The notes under the pieces: model-generated
What the model was told of the DNA's origin: nothing
The model's database searches: none
The model's input: only the letters and a program-made list of their open reading frames with translations
Made by a program: the position numbers and the translations under genes
In this document: positions 55,946-64,000 of the stretch, in pieces
Numbering within the stretch: the stretch's first letter is position 1
Layout of the letters: each line of letters opens with the position of its first letter
Source of the DNA: Flavisolibacter ginsenosidimutans
GTDB lineage: Bacteria; Bacteroidota; Bacteroidia; Chitinophagales; Chitinophagaceae
Length of the DNA: 64,000 nt
Assembly: GCF_007970805.1 (NCBI RefSeq)
Contig: NZ_CP042433.1
Span: forward strand, 4,340,001-4,404,000
Direction of reading: 5' to 3'

Positions 55946-57088
55946 ATGAATCTCCTGCTAACCACTGCCCTTTCTTTTATCATCACCATTCTTGCCGTTC
56001 CGGCGGTTATACGCGTAGCCGATGAAAAGGGACTGTTTGATGTTCCTGATTCGCGCAAATTGCACACAAAGGCTATCGCATCGTTGGGTGGCGTGGGCAT
56101 CTTTATCGGTTTTTTTCTCTCGGCTCTGCTTAAAATCTCCCTCCACGACAATCCCGAGTTCCAGTATTTTCTTGCCGCAGCTTTGCTTACTTTTTTCCTG
56201 GGCATCAAAGACGATATTCTGGTGTTGTCGGCGTCTAAAAAGTTTTTGGGCCAACTTGCCGCGGCTGCCATCGTTATTCACTTGGGCGGCATTCACATTG
56301 ACAGCATGCACGGCTTTCTTGGGATCGAAAAACTTGACTCCACCATCAGTTACCCACTTACTTACATAACCATCATCGTTATTGTAAACGCTTTTAACCT
56401 GATTGACGGTGTGGACGGTTTGGCGGGAAGTCTTGGTATTTTAACAACGGCTGTTTTTGGCACTTACTTTATGATGGCAGGGCCCGCTTTTGCCGCTTAT
56501 GCCAGCCTTTCCTTTGCGCTTACCGGTGCCTTGTGTGCTTTTCTTGTGTTCAATTATCACCCGGCAAAAATTTTTATGGGCGACTCGGGTTCGCTCTTGC
56601 TGGGCCTTGTAAACGCAATCCTCGTTATCAAATTTATTGCCGTTGCCGACGGCACAAATGGAGCCTTCCCAATTACATCATCGGTAGCCATTGGCTTTTC
56701 CATCTTGCTTGTTCCTTTGCTTGATACGCTGCGGGTATTCAGTGTGCGCATCGCCAAAGGCCGGTCCCCTTTTTCCGCCGACCGCAATCACATTCATCAC
56801 CTGTTACTTGACAGAGGCCTTAACCACAGCCAGGTGACGCACGTTTGTTTGGTAATGAACGCGGCTTTTATTGTGCTGGCGTATTTTAGCCGCACAATCG
56901 GTTCTACGCTTCTGCTTTCCTCCATGTTTGCCACGTCTTTTGTTTTAATTGGCTTTTTAAAATGGTGGCGCCGCCGTCCTCTGTTGACAATCGCAAGTTC
57001 GGCTTTTCAAAAAAAAGAAGACCATTCCAACGGTTCTACAAAAGTGGTGGCTATGAAGAACGAAGGCGTAGCCATGGCTGAACAATAA
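55946..57088 (+). CDS. Undecaprenyl-phosphate GlcNAc-1-phosphate transferase family (WecA/TagO-like)
   Basis: A polyprenyl-phosphate sugar-1-phosphate transferase of 380 residues with about eleven membrane helices. The catalytic acidic motifs are seen as FFLGIKDDIL (DD), VNAFNLIDGVDGLAG, KIFMGDSGSLLLG and the Mg/UDP-contact HIHH in DRNHIHHLLLD. It starts lipid-linked synthesis of O-antigen, capsule or other glycans on the inner membrane. The C-terminal tail (~345-380, polar) is extra. No other glycan genes adjoin it. MraY is excluded by its motifs and context. Confidence 0.91.
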   Translation: MNLLLTTALSFIITILAVPAVIRVADEKGLFDVPDSRKLHTKAIASLGGVGIFIGFFLSALLKISLHDNPEFQYFLAAALLTFFLGIKDDILVLSASKKFLGQLAAAAIVIHLGGIHIDSMHGFLGIEKLDSTISYPLTYITIIVIVNAFNLIDGVDGLAGSLGILTTAVFGTYFMMAGPAFAAYASLSFALTGALCAFLVFNYHPAKIFMGDSGSLLLGLVNAILVIKFIAVADGTNGAFPITSSVAIGFSILLVPLLDTLRVFSVRIAKGRSPFSADRNHIHHLLLDRGLNHSQVTHVCLVMNAAFIVLAYFSRTIGSTLLLSSMFATSFVLIGFLKWWRRRPLLTIASSAFQKKEDHSNGSTKVVAMKNEGVAMAEQ

Positions 57089-57122
57089 GTACAACCGCAC
57101 GACACAATAAAATTGTAGCGAT

Positions 57123-57150
57123 AAAACTGTCCTCTTCGGGCAGTTTTTCT
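57123..57150 (+). terminator. Terminator after the WecA-like gene
   Basis: AAAACTGTCC (57123-57132), loop TCTTC, GGGCAGTTTT (57138-57147) with one G-U, followed by TTCTTTTTT. It lies 34 bp after the stop. Confidence 0.82.
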
Positions 57151-57201
57151 TTTTTACTGTATTCAAACGGCGGAGGAAGACCTTTCGTTTCGCTTCTTTC
57201 T

Positions 57202-57209
57202 TAGATTTG
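57202..57209 (+). promoter_or_regulatory. -7 element TAGATTTG for frr
   Basis: Perfect TAnnTTTG, 20 bp upstream of the frr ATG, giving a very short leader. No clear -33. Confidence 0.65.
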
Positions 57210-57229
57210 CGCTACCAAAATTTGAAACA

Positions 57230-57796
57230 ATGTCAGCAGAAGACGTGTCGTCAATCATTCAGTCAGCCGAGGATGCCATGAAGAAGGCCATTGGCCACCT
57301 GGAAACAGAACTGGTAAAAATCAGGGCGGGCAAAGCGAATCCGCAAATGCTCGACGGCATTATGGTGGATTATTACGGTTCGCCCATGCCCATTAACCAA
57401 GTGGGAAACATTACCGTGATGGATGCCCGAACCCTGAGCATTCAGCCTTGGGAAAAAAACATGCTGCACCCCATTGAACGGGCCATCATTAATTCAAACA
57501 TCGGTATCAATCCGCAGAACGACGGCAACATCATTCGCTTGTTTTTGCCGCCGTTAACCGAGGAGCGCCGCAAAGAACTGGTGAAGCGTTGCCTGGGGGA
57601 AGGCGAACAGTCAAAAGTTGCCGTTCGCAACATTCGCCGTGATGCCATTGAAAGCATAAAAAAGGCACAGAAGAATGGTTTGAGCGAAGATGCCGCCAAA
57701 GATGCGGAAGCCGAGGTGCAAGACCTTACCAATCGCTACATCACCATCACCGATAAACACCTTGCTTCAAAGGAGAAAGAAATTATGGCAGTGTGA
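57230..57796 (+). CDS. frr: Ribosome recycling factor
   Basis: Splits the post-termination ribosome together with EF-G. The 188-residue protein has the three-helix-bundle pattern: MKKAIGHLETELVKIRAGKANPQMLDGIMVDYYGS, then NQVGNITVMDARTLSIQPW, LPPLTEERRKELVKRCLGEGEQSKVAVRNIRRDAIE and KQ-type C-terminus TDKHLASKEKEIMAV. Length is normal (~185). pyrH, which usually precedes it, is not adjacent. It converges with the EamA gene across a periodic repeat. Confidence 0.96.
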   Translation: MSAEDVSSIIQSAEDAMKKAIGHLETELVKIRAGKANPQMLDGIMVDYYGSPMPINQVGNITVMDARTLSIQPWEKNMLHPIERAIINSNIGINPQNDGNIIRLFLPPLTEERRKELVKRCLGEGEQSKVAVRNIRRDAIESIKKAQKNGLSEDAAKDAEAEVQDLTNRYITITDKHLASKEKEIMAV

Positions 57797-57919
57797 CGAT
57801 GAATGGTGGAGAATGAGTAATGAAGGGTCCGTTACTGTTGGAATACCTTTTAACTGTGCAAAGCTTCATCGCATAACACGATACTCTTCATTGATTATTC
57901 ATTGCTCATTCATTTGCCA
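57797..57919. repeat. Periodic inverted repeat between frr and the EamA gene
   Basis: On the right side TTCATTGATTA, TTCATTGCTCA, TTCATTTGCC (57887-57919) are 11-base units covering the EamA stop codon (57906-57908). On the left side TGAATG, AATGAG and AATGAAG words (57799-57826) are complementary to them. Its pairing is looser than at the other loci. Confidence 0.6.
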
Positions 57920-58769
57920 GCCACACCCCGCTTAAAATAATTCCTAAACAACCAATTTGCACAAGGCCAATGGCTTCGTGGTAAAGCAATCCCCAGCCAA
58001 TGGCCACCACTGGCACAGCGTAGGTTACCAACGAGGCAAACAAACCACCGGCTTTTTTTATCAACGTATAAAAAAGAACCGTGGCCACAGCGCTGCCCAT
58101 GATGCCCAAGGTAACGGCGGCAGCGATGCTGGTGCGCATCCCGGGCGTGTGTAGCGAAACAGGATTAAGCCACAAAATCAAAGTCGTAGGAAGGCAAAGA
58201 AAACCGATGGACACGGTAGACATCTTCACGGGATTAAGGCCTTTTAAATACGTGCCCACGATGTTTACGTTGAGGCCGTAAAAAACCGTGGCCAACAAAA
58301 TCAAAAGGGTAAAGCCGATGCCGTTAAGCGTGAGCGGACCTTTGCTGGCGCTTAAAATAAAAAGACCAATAAACCCCACAAGCACGCCGGCAAGCTTTTT
58401 TCGCTGAACGTTTGCACGAAAAAATAAAATGCCTATCACAATCACGAAAAGCGGTGTGAGCGAATTTAAAATACCGGCCAGCGAACTTTCTTCGCCGTTG
58501 CGCTGAATGGCAATGCCAAACAAAAAAGCAGGGGCCAAATTGCCAAAGAAGCCGGTTAAGAGCACAAGCGGAATTTTTGTTCGCGGCAATTGGCGCACGT
58601 GAAAAACGGCAGCGGGCAAAAAAATAAGGCTTGCCGACAAAATACGAACGGCACCAATTTGCCATCCCGACAACTGTTCGGCACTTTTTTTCATCAGCAC
58701 AAACGAACTTCCCCAAATGAGCGCCAACAAAACAAAGAGCATCCAGCTTAACGCTTTCCCGTTTTTCAT
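57906..58769 (-). CDS. EamA/DMT-superfamily transporter
   Basis: A 287-residue inner-membrane protein with ten helices arranged as two EamA halves. Half 1 is ALSWMLFVLLALIWGSSFVLMKKSA; half 2 is PLTLNGIGFTLLILLATVFYGLNVNIVGTYLKG with the later VPVVAIGWGLLYHEAIGLVQ. DMT proteins export or import metabolites such as amino acids or sugars; the substrate is unknown. ATG 58769 is preferred over the in-frame TTG 58778. It is divergent from the PPK2 gene across only 48 bp. Confidence 0.9.
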   Translation of the reverse strand: MKNGKALSWMLFVLLALIWGSSFVLMKKSAEQLSGWQIGAVRILSASLIFLPAAVFHVRQLPRTKIPLVLLTGFFGNLAPAFLFGIAIQRNGEESSLAGILNSLTPLFVIVIGILFFRANVQRKKLAGVLVGFIGLFILSASKGPLTLNGIGFTLLILLATVFYGLNVNIVGTYLKGLNPVKMSTVSIGFLCLPTTLILWLNPVSLHTPGMRTSIAAAVTLGIMGSAVATVLFYTLIKKAGGLFASLVTYAVPVVAIGWGLLYHEAIGLVQIGCLGIILSGVWLANE

Positions 58770-58817
58770 TGCTTGCAAAAGTGCAGAAGCTTTGTAATTT
58801 GCCGTAATCTATTTTTT

Positions 58818-59561
58818 ATGGTATTACTAAAAGATGTTTCTACAAAAAGCCCGAAGGAATTTGACAAGGAACAGGCAAAGGAGGAAACCGGGAAAATAAA
58901 AAAGAAACTGGATGACCTGCAAAACCTCCTGTTTGCCGAAGGTCGTCACGCTGTACTTGTCGTGATACAAGGAATGGACGGCAGCGGTAAGGACGGCGCC
59001 ATTAAAAACGTTTTTGGCGGCTTGAACCCGCAGGGCATTCAGGTGAAATCTTTTAAAGCACCTACAACCGAAGAACTGAACCATGATTTCTTGTGGCGCA
59101 TTCACCAACACGCACCGGCCAAAGGCATGATACAGGTCTTTAACCGCAGTCATTACGAAGACGTACTCGTTACCCGCGTGCATGGCTGGTGCGATGATGA
59201 GACGGCGCAGAAACGTTTTAAAGCCATCAATCATTTCGAGAAGTTATTGCAGGAACACAACCAAACCACGCTGCTGAAATTTTACCTGCACGTATCGCCG
59301 GAAGAACAACAGGAACGTTTGAAGGAACGCACCGAGAATCCGGAGAAAATGTGGAAATACAACGCAAAAGATTTTGACGAAGCAAAACTTTGGGACAAAT
59401 ACATGCAGATGTATGAAGACGTTTTTGCGCATTGCAACGACCCCGAATGGACCATCGTGCCTGCGGATCAAAACTGGTACAAGGAATACCTCATTGCCAA
59501 AACGCTTTTGACGGCCTTGGAAGAATTAAAGATGAGTTATCCACTCTTGCGTAAGGAATAA
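58818..59561 (+). CDS. Polyphosphate kinase 2 family nucleotide phosphotransferase
   Basis: Uses polyphosphate to phosphorylate nucleoside mono- or diphosphates. The 247-residue single-domain protein has the Walker A-like VVIQGMDGSGKDGAIKNVFGG, the PPK2 segment VKSFKAPTTEELNHDFLWRIHQ, Walker B-region VFNRSHYEDVLVTRVHG and the R-rich lid (EERLKERTENPEKMWKYNAKDF). The NHDFLWR and FNRSHYEDVL motifs resemble the class III group that can act on both AMP and ADP. ATG 58818 is chosen over the longer frame. Confidence 0.92.
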   Translation: MVLLKDVSTKSPKEFDKEQAKEETGKIKKKLDDLQNLLFAEGRHAVLVVIQGMDGSGKDGAIKNVFGGLNPQGIQVKSFKAPTTEELNHDFLWRIHQHAPAKGMIQVFNRSHYEDVLVTRVHGWCDDETAQKRFKAINHFEKLLQEHNQTTLLKFYLHVSPEEQQERLKERTENPEKMWKYNAKDFDEAKLWDKYMQMYEDVFAHCNDPEWTIVPADQNWYKEYLIAKTLLTALEELKMSYPLLRKE

Positions 59562-59614
59562 ATGAATTGCTTAATTTCAAAGTATCATCATCTCTTCACA
59601 CTAAAACCAATTTT

Positions 59615-59995
59615 ATGGGCATGCTTAAAGAATTTAAAGAGTTTGCATTAAAAGGTAATGTGGTTGATTTAGCCATTGCTGTTATTATCGGTGCCGCATT
59701 TGGCGCCATCGTTACTTCACTGGTAGCCGATGTCATTACACCGTTAATTCTGGCGCCAATTCTTGAAAAGGCCGGACTAAAAAACATTGAGGATCTATCG
59801 TGGGGAGCGGTTAAGTACGGAAAGTTTCTTTCCGCCGTCATCAGTTTTGTGATCATCGCTTTTGTGTTGTTTCTTCTCATTAAGGGCATGAACAGCTTAA
59901 AACGCAAAAAAGAAGAGCCCGTGGCTCCAGCTCCGCCGGAATACACGCTGCAAGAAAGATTGCTGATGGAAATCAGAGACTCGCTGAAGAAATAA
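59615..59995 (+). CDS. mscL: Large-conductance mechanosensitive channel
   Basis: An osmotic safety valve in the inner membrane that opens on high tension. The 126-residue protein has the N-terminal amphipathic helix (MGMLKEFKEFALKGNVVDLAIAVIIGAAFG), pore helix TM1, a short periplasmic loop (~45-68), TM2 (KFLSAVISFVIIAFVLFLLIKGMNSL) and the C-terminal KKEEPVAPAPPEYTLQERLLMEIRDSL bundle. Length and motifs are typical. ATG 59615 chosen. It is 53 bp after the PPK2 gene on the same strand and could be co-transcribed. Confidence 0.96.
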   Translation: MGMLKEFKEFALKGNVVDLAIAVIIGAAFGAIVTSLVADVITPLILAPILEKAGLKNIEDLSWGAVKYGKFLSAVISFVIIAFVLFLLIKGMNSLKRKKEEPVAPAPPEYTLQERLLMEIRDSLKK

Positions 59996-60013
59996 TCTCC
60001 TCTAAACCTCCCT

Positions 60014-60021
60014 TATCTTTG
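60014..60021 (+). promoter_or_regulatory. -7 element TATCTTTG for the DUF3078 gene
   Basis: Perfect TAnnTTTG, 40 bp upstream of the ATG at 60062 and 18 bp after mscL. The same octamer precedes atpB. Confidence 0.65.
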
Positions 60022-60061
60022 GCTACACCGCATTTGAATTCGTAAACCAATTCAGGCTGAA

Positions 60062-61000
60062 ATGAGACGCTTATTCTTCGTGTTTGCCGCCGCTTTGTTT
60101 GCACTCGCCGCCGCTGCTCAATCCACAAAAAAAACTGGTTCACCAACTGCCTTTAAAACCGGCGGAATGATTACACTCTTGGGCGGGCAAAGCGGTACGC
60201 GTAACTGGGCGCCGGCCGGCGAAGAAAAGTTTTCGCTTACGGCTTACGGCAACCTGCAACTGTGGGCCAATAAAGAATGGGGCAAGAACAAATGGACCAA
60301 CAATCTTGACGTGGCTTATGCCTTGATTAATACATCTTCAAACGGCGTGCGCAAAATTGACGACAAGTTTGATTTGTATTCCAAATACAGTCACGCGTTG
60401 AACAGTCCGCGTTGGGCCGTTGGTGCGCTGACCACGCTGCGCACACAATTGGTGAACGGCTACGATTATTCGCAAACGCCGCGCAAGCGCATCTCGGGTT
60501 TCTTTGCACCGGCATACATTACATTCAGTCCGGGCATTCAATATTTAACAGCCAACAATGCCTTGAGTTTACACCTTGGTCCCGATGTTCGTTGGGTGGT
60601 TGTTACCAACTCGCCTTACAGCCTGAACTATCAAGGTGGGATTAAGCCCGATGGCACAACGGAAAGAGCGCTGGCTTCGTTGTACGGCGTGAATCCCCAA
60701 CGCGAGGTGCGCATCGAAACGGGTTTATATTTTTCGGGCCTGTTCAATAAGGAGATTGTGAAAAACGTGACTTGGAAAACCCGCCTTGACGTAAGCAACG
60801 ACATCATCGAAAATGAACCCTTCCTGCTCGATGTTTATTGGACGAACACCATCGGCATGAAAGTGAACAACTGGCTCACGGTGAACTACAATTTTGATTT
60901 GTATTACGACGATAACGTAAAGATGTTCGGCCCAAACAAAACCAGTCCGGCCACACAGATGAAGTCCTTGCTGGGCGTGGGCGCCGGCGTCAGGTTTTAA
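60062..61000 (+). CDS. DUF3078 outer-membrane protein
   Basis: A 312-residue protein with a signal peptide (MRRLFFVFAAALFALAAAAQ) and a beta-barrel rich in amphipathic strands. It has the DUF3078 signature near the start of the mature part (GGMITLLGGQSGTRNWAPAGEEKFSLTAYGNLQLWANKEWGKNKW), FDLYSKYSHAL, and a closing aromatic-rich strand ending in GVGAGVRF. Function unknown; widespread in Bacteroidota outer membranes. It has its own promoter and terminator. Confidence 0.9.
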   Translation: MRRLFFVFAAALFALAAAAQSTKKTGSPTAFKTGGMITLLGGQSGTRNWAPAGEEKFSLTAYGNLQLWANKEWGKNKWTNNLDVAYALINTSSNGVRKIDDKFDLYSKYSHALNSPRWAVGALTTLRTQLVNGYDYSQTPRKRISGFFAPAYITFSPGIQYLTANNALSLHLGPDVRWVVVTNSPYSLNYQGGIKPDGTTERALASLYGVNPQREVRIETGLYFSGLFNKEIVKNVTWKTRLDVSNDIIENEPFLLDVYWTNTIGMKVNNWLTVNYNFDLYYDDNVKMFGPNKTSPATQMKSLLGVGAGVRF

Positions 61001-61021
61001 AAGCAAAAACCTATTTTTGTG

Positions 61022-61053
61022 AAGTCCCGTTGGCGAACGACGGGACTTTTTCT
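61022..61053 (+). terminator. Terminator after the DUF3078 gene
   Basis: AAGTCCCGT (61022-61030), 9-nt loop, ACGGGACTT (61040-61048) then TTTTCTTTTC. It sits 21 bp after the stop and 20 bp before scpA. Confidence 0.88.
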
Positions 61054-61072
61054 TTTCTTAAAAAAATAACCT

Positions 61073-61855
61073 GTGAGTGCAACTTACCAGATAAAACTTC
61101 CGCAGTTTGAAGGTCCTTTCGATCTTTTGCTGTTTTTTATTGAACGAGATGAACTGGACATTTACAACATTCCCATTACCAAAATCATCAAAGATTTTTT
61201 AGCCTTCATTCACCAACAGGAAACCCTGAACATTGAGTTGAGCAGCGAGTTTATTCTTTTCATTTCAACGCTCATGCGCATCAAGGCCAAGATGCTTTTG
61301 CCGCGCAAGGAAGTAGACGCACAAGGCAACGAGATTGATCCGCGCCAGGAACTCATCGACAAAATTCTGGAGTATAAGAAATACAAGGAAGCTGCCGCCG
61401 AAATGGCTGCGCTGGAAGCCGAACGAATGCTGCTGGTAAAACGCGGCAACATTCAACGGGAACTATCGCACATTGGGGAAGAAGCAAGCGAAGGCACCGA
61501 AGTACAAACCATTACATTGTTCAAACTGATGAAGGCTTTTGAGCGGGTGATGCAACGCTACCATGACAAGATGAACAAGCCCACGCATACCGTGGTGCGC
61601 TACAATTATTCCATAGAAGTCAGCAAAACCGAAATGATTTCAATGGCACAAAGCCAGCGTACGCTTTCCTTTGAAAAGATTTTTGAACGGGTGGAAAACC
61701 GTGTTCACGCCATCTTTATGTTTCTTTCGATGCTGGAATTGGTACAGGGAAAGTTTTTGCGCATTGTGATCGGCGACGGAAGAAACAATTTTATTGTGGA
61801 GTACAACGAAGCAGAAGAAGGACTGACGGATGAAGAACACATGCGGCTGTTGTAA
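61073..61855 (+). CDS. scpA: Segregation and condensation protein A
   Basis: The kleisin subunit of the Smc-ScpAB condensin that compacts and segregates chromosomes. The 260-residue protein has the N-terminal KLPQFEGPFDLLLFFIERDELDIYNIPITKI, a central coiled segment (ELIDKILEYKKYKEAAAEMAALE) and the C-terminal winged helix FLSMLELVQGKFLRIV. The start is GTG 61073. scpB and smc are not linked here. It converges with dxs. Confidence 0.95.
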   Translation: MSATYQIKLPQFEGPFDLLLFFIERDELDIYNIPITKIIKDFLAFIHQQETLNIELSSEFILFISTLMRIKAKMLLPRKEVDAQGNEIDPRQELIDKILEYKKYKEAAAEMAALEAERMLLVKRGNIQRELSHIGEEASEGTEVQTITLFKLMKAFERVMQRYHDKMNKPTHTVVRYNYSIEVSKTEMISMAQSQRTLSFEKIFERVENRVHAIFMFLSMLELVQGKFLRIVIGDGRNNFIVEYNEAEEGLTDEEHMRLL

Positions 61856-61956
61856 ACGCAAACAGCGGACAGTGCCTGATGCTTTTAGAGTTGAACGGTA
61901 ACATTAGCAGTAAAGAATTAATCAAGCCGTCTATTAAAGGTATTGGCAACCAATAA

Positions 61957-61979
61957 AAACAAACCCGCTTCGAAAGCGG
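61957..61979 (-). terminator. Short terminator-like hairpin downstream of dxs
   Basis: CCGCTT (61965-61970), loop CGA, AAGCGG (61974-61979). On the minus strand it is followed by GTTTGTTTTTATTG. It lies 26 bp after the dxs stop. Confidence 0.7.
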
Positions 61980-62004
61980 CTTTTACAACGTTCTGCAGAA
62001 AAAG

Positions 62005-63933
62005 TTAAAGAGCAGGCACTTTCACCTTCACCTCTTTCATCATTTCCCGTACCGCATCAGCAATGGCTTGCGCATCGTAGCCGCATTCGCGGTGCAATTC
62101 TTTCAGCGTTCCGTGTTCAACAATTCTATCCGGAATGCCCAAAATTTTCAAATCGTTTTTGTAGCCGTTCAAAGCCATGAATTCCGCTACCGCACTGCCA
62201 AAACCACCGAGAACAGTGCCGTCTTCCACCGTAATAATTTTACCGTACCTGTTCAAGGCTTCGTGCAAAAGTTCTTCATCCAAAGGTTTTGCAAAGCGCA
62301 TGTCGTAGTGTGCGGGTTGAAGGTTGTAGGCACGTAAATCCCTGATAGCTGCTGCGGCAAAATTTCCCGGGTGGCCAAACGATAAAATAGCCACGTCTTT
62401 TCCGTCGCGCAGTTTGCGGCCCTTGCCAATTTGCATTTCTTCCATTGGCTTGCGCCATTCGGGCATTACGCCTTCACCGCGAGGATATCGAATCACAATC
62501 GGAAACGTTGTGCTTTCGAGTTGAGCGGTGTACATCAGGTTACGCAATTCCTGTTCGTTCATGGGCGAAGAGATGATCATGTTGGGAATGGGCCGGAAGT
62601 AAGCAATGTCATAAGCACCGTGGTGCGTCGGTCCGTCTTCGCCAACAAGTCCTGCACGATCCAAACAAAAAATAACGGGTAATTTTTGAATGGCCACGTC
62701 GTGCACAACCTGGTCGAAGGCCCGCTGCATGAATGATGAATAAATATTGCAGAAGACTTTCAATCCTTGCGTTGCCATACCTGCACTCAGGGTTACTGCG
62801 TGTTGTTCGGCAATGCCCACGTCAATGGCACGGTGCGGCATGGCCTTCATCATGATGTTGAGCGACGAACCCGACGGCATGGCCGGTGTAATGCCCATGA
62901 TTTTCTCGTTCTTCTCGGCCAGTTCTAAAATCGTATGGCCGAAAACATCCTGGTACTTCGGTGGCTGCGGCAGGTCGAATTTCTTTTTGTAAATCTCGCC
63001 GGTGATTTTGTCAAACAAGCCCGGTGCATGCCATTTGGTTTGATCTTTTTCCGCCAACGCATAGCCCTTGCCTTTTACGGTAACGATGTGCAAAAGCTTT
63101 GGCCCGGGAATGTTTCGAAGATCGCTGAGCGTATCCACCAACTTGGTGATGTTGTGGCCATCAATCGGACCAAAATAACGGAGGTTCAAGGCTTCAAACA
63201 AATTGCTGCGCTTTGTTACCATGCCTTTGATGCCGGCTTCGAGTTTTGAAGCCATGTCGCGGGTGAAGCGTTTGCCAACGGGCAATTTCCCCATCAGTTT
63301 CCAAACGTCGTCGCGAAAGCGGTTATAGGTTTGCGACGTGGTGATGTCGGTTAAATATTCTTTCAGCGCACCCACGTTGGGGTCAATGCTCATGCAGTTG
63401 TCGTTCAAAATAATGAGCATGTCCGTGTCGGCTACACCGGCATGGTTCATGGCTTCGAAGGCCATGCCCGCCGTCATGCTCCCGTCGCCAATAATGGCTA
63501 CAGACTTGCGGTCTTCACCTTTGTATTTGGCCGCCATAGCCATGCCCAAAGCTGCGGAAATGGAAGTAGAAGAGTGGCCCACACCAAAGGCATCGTACTC
63601 GCTTTCGCTGCGTTTGGGAAAGCCGCTTAAGCCCCCGTATTTACGGTTGGTGTTGAAGCTGTCGCGGCGGCCGGTAAGAATCTTGTGACCGTAAGCCTGA
63701 TGACCCACGTCCCAAACCAACTGATCATACGGCGTGTTGTAAACGTAATGCAGGGCTACTGAAAGTTCCACCACGCCCAGCGATGCAGCAAAATGCCCGC
63801 CGTGCACACTCACCACGTCAATGATGTACTGGCGCAGTTCATCACAAACCTGGTGAAGATTTTCCTTCGGCACCTTCTTCAGGTCATCGGGTGAATTGAT
63901 AGCTTGCAGCAACGTGCCCGCGGGTATTTGCAT
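62005..63933 (-). CDS. dxs: 1-deoxy-D-xylulose-5-phosphate synthase
   Basis: First step of the MEP isoprenoid pathway: condenses pyruvate and glyceraldehyde 3-phosphate using thiamine diphosphate. The 642-residue protein has SVHGGHFAASLGVVELSVALHYV, the TPP motif GDGSMTAGMAFEAMNHAG with NDNCMSID, and the transketolase pyrimidine domain (VGIAEQHAVTLSAGMA, DRAGLVGEDGPTHHG), then the C-terminal domain. Length is normal (~630). It is complete, unlike the split transketolase at 54877. Confidence 0.97.
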   Translation of the reverse strand: MQIPAGTLLQAINSPDDLKKVPKENLHQVCDELRQYIIDVVSVHGGHFAASLGVVELSVALHYVYNTPYDQLVWDVGHQAYGHKILTGRRDSFNTNRKYGGLSGFPKRSESEYDAFGVGHSSTSISAALGMAMAAKYKGEDRKSVAIIGDGSMTAGMAFEAMNHAGVADTDMLIILNDNCMSIDPNVGALKEYLTDITTSQTYNRFRDDVWKLMGKLPVGKRFTRDMASKLEAGIKGMVTKRSNLFEALNLRYFGPIDGHNITKLVDTLSDLRNIPGPKLLHIVTVKGKGYALAEKDQTKWHAPGLFDKITGEIYKKKFDLPQPPKYQDVFGHTILELAEKNEKIMGITPAMPSGSSLNIMMKAMPHRAIDVGIAEQHAVTLSAGMATQGLKVFCNIYSSFMQRAFDQVVHDVAIQKLPVIFCLDRAGLVGEDGPTHHGAYDIAYFRPIPNMIISSPMNEQELRNLMYTAQLESTTFPIVIRYPRGEGVMPEWRKPMEEMQIGKGRKLRDGKDVAILSFGHPGNFAAAAIRDLRAYNLQPAHYDMRFAKPLDEELLHEALNRYGKIITVEDGTVLGGFGSAVAEFMALNGYKNDLKILGIPDRIVEHGTLKELHRECGYDAQAIADAVREMMKEVKVKVPAL

Positions 63934-64000
63934 GAGAAGTTTTTAAGGCCGTAAAATTAGTTTCTTTCCCTTCAAGTAGAAGAATTGCCTTAATGCTTAA

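Noticed and set aside
1..64000. Search for tRNA, rRNA, insertion sequences, prophage genes and attachment sites
   Set aside because: I found no tRNA T-loop/acceptor arrangement, no transposase or integrase, and no terminal direct repeats. The only dispersed-type element is the single REP-like 18-mer at 22965.

Overview
The window comes from a Bacteroidota chromosome, most likely the order Chitinophagales (a Chitinophagaceae-like relative). Evidence read from the sequence: eight or more TAnnTTTG promoter -7 elements (the Bacteroidota consensus), type IX secretion (T9SS) C-terminal sorting domains on three large secreted proteins, the T9SS regulator PorX, DUF4293/DUF3078/DUF4136/DUF4382 proteins typical of the phylum, and a weak-RBS, moderate-GC, densely packed gene style. 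I see no tRNA, rRNA, CRISPR array, transposase or prophage. This is core chromosome with a few accessory islands.

Layout. 1-2.3 kb: end of an ABC exporter and a repeat lipoprotein. 2.4-7.1 kb: atpB-E-F-H-A of F1Fo ATP synthase, with hairpins at every gene junction and no atpG after atpA. 7.2-11.5 kb: M1 peptidase, then a MurU-like nucleotidyltransferase overlapping an AmgK-like kinase fused to a RapZ C-terminal domain. 11.7-17.3 kb: secreted and T9SS cargo proteins, a glycosyltransferase and a DUF4382 lipoprotein. 17.5-19.9 kb: metallophosphoesterase, RidA and a shortened hydroxyacyl-CoA dehydrogenase relative. 19.9-25.6 kb: a nucleic-acid damage block: umuDC (UmuD has lost its protease residues), a divergent dyad, two 2H phosphoesterases, a radical SAM protein and the RNA ligase RtcB. 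25.9-32.4 kb: envelope proteins, FabI, an ECF sigma factor and UvrA. 32.6-37 kb: a 1452-residue T9SS adhesin with eight ~100-residue repeats. 37-49 kb: housekeeping genes (aldo/keto reductase, GyrB, methyltransferase, Lol-type permease, RbfA, MsbA-like exporter, cytochrome c, VIT protein, acyl-CoA dehydrogenase). 49-57 kb: MBL hydrolase, small protein, PorX, HD phosphohydrolase, LpxD, an orphan N-terminal transketolase, a WecA-like transferase. 57-64 kb: Frr, EamA transporter, PPK2, MscL, DUF3078, ScpA and Dxs.

The most unusual signal is not a gene. At least a dozen gene junctions carry an inverted repeat whose arms are built of 3-5 tandem copies of a 7-, 8-, 9- or 11-base word (GTTGnnn, ATATTGnn, GARTTAW, RGTTAATR, GATTTnn and so on). 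The word differs at each junction but the architecture is shared, and the arms often run over the start or stop codons of the flanking genes. I know of no named element class that fits. The gene-level highlights are the apparently non-cleavable UmuD beside an RNA-repair cluster, and the kinase-RapZ fusion next to MurU.
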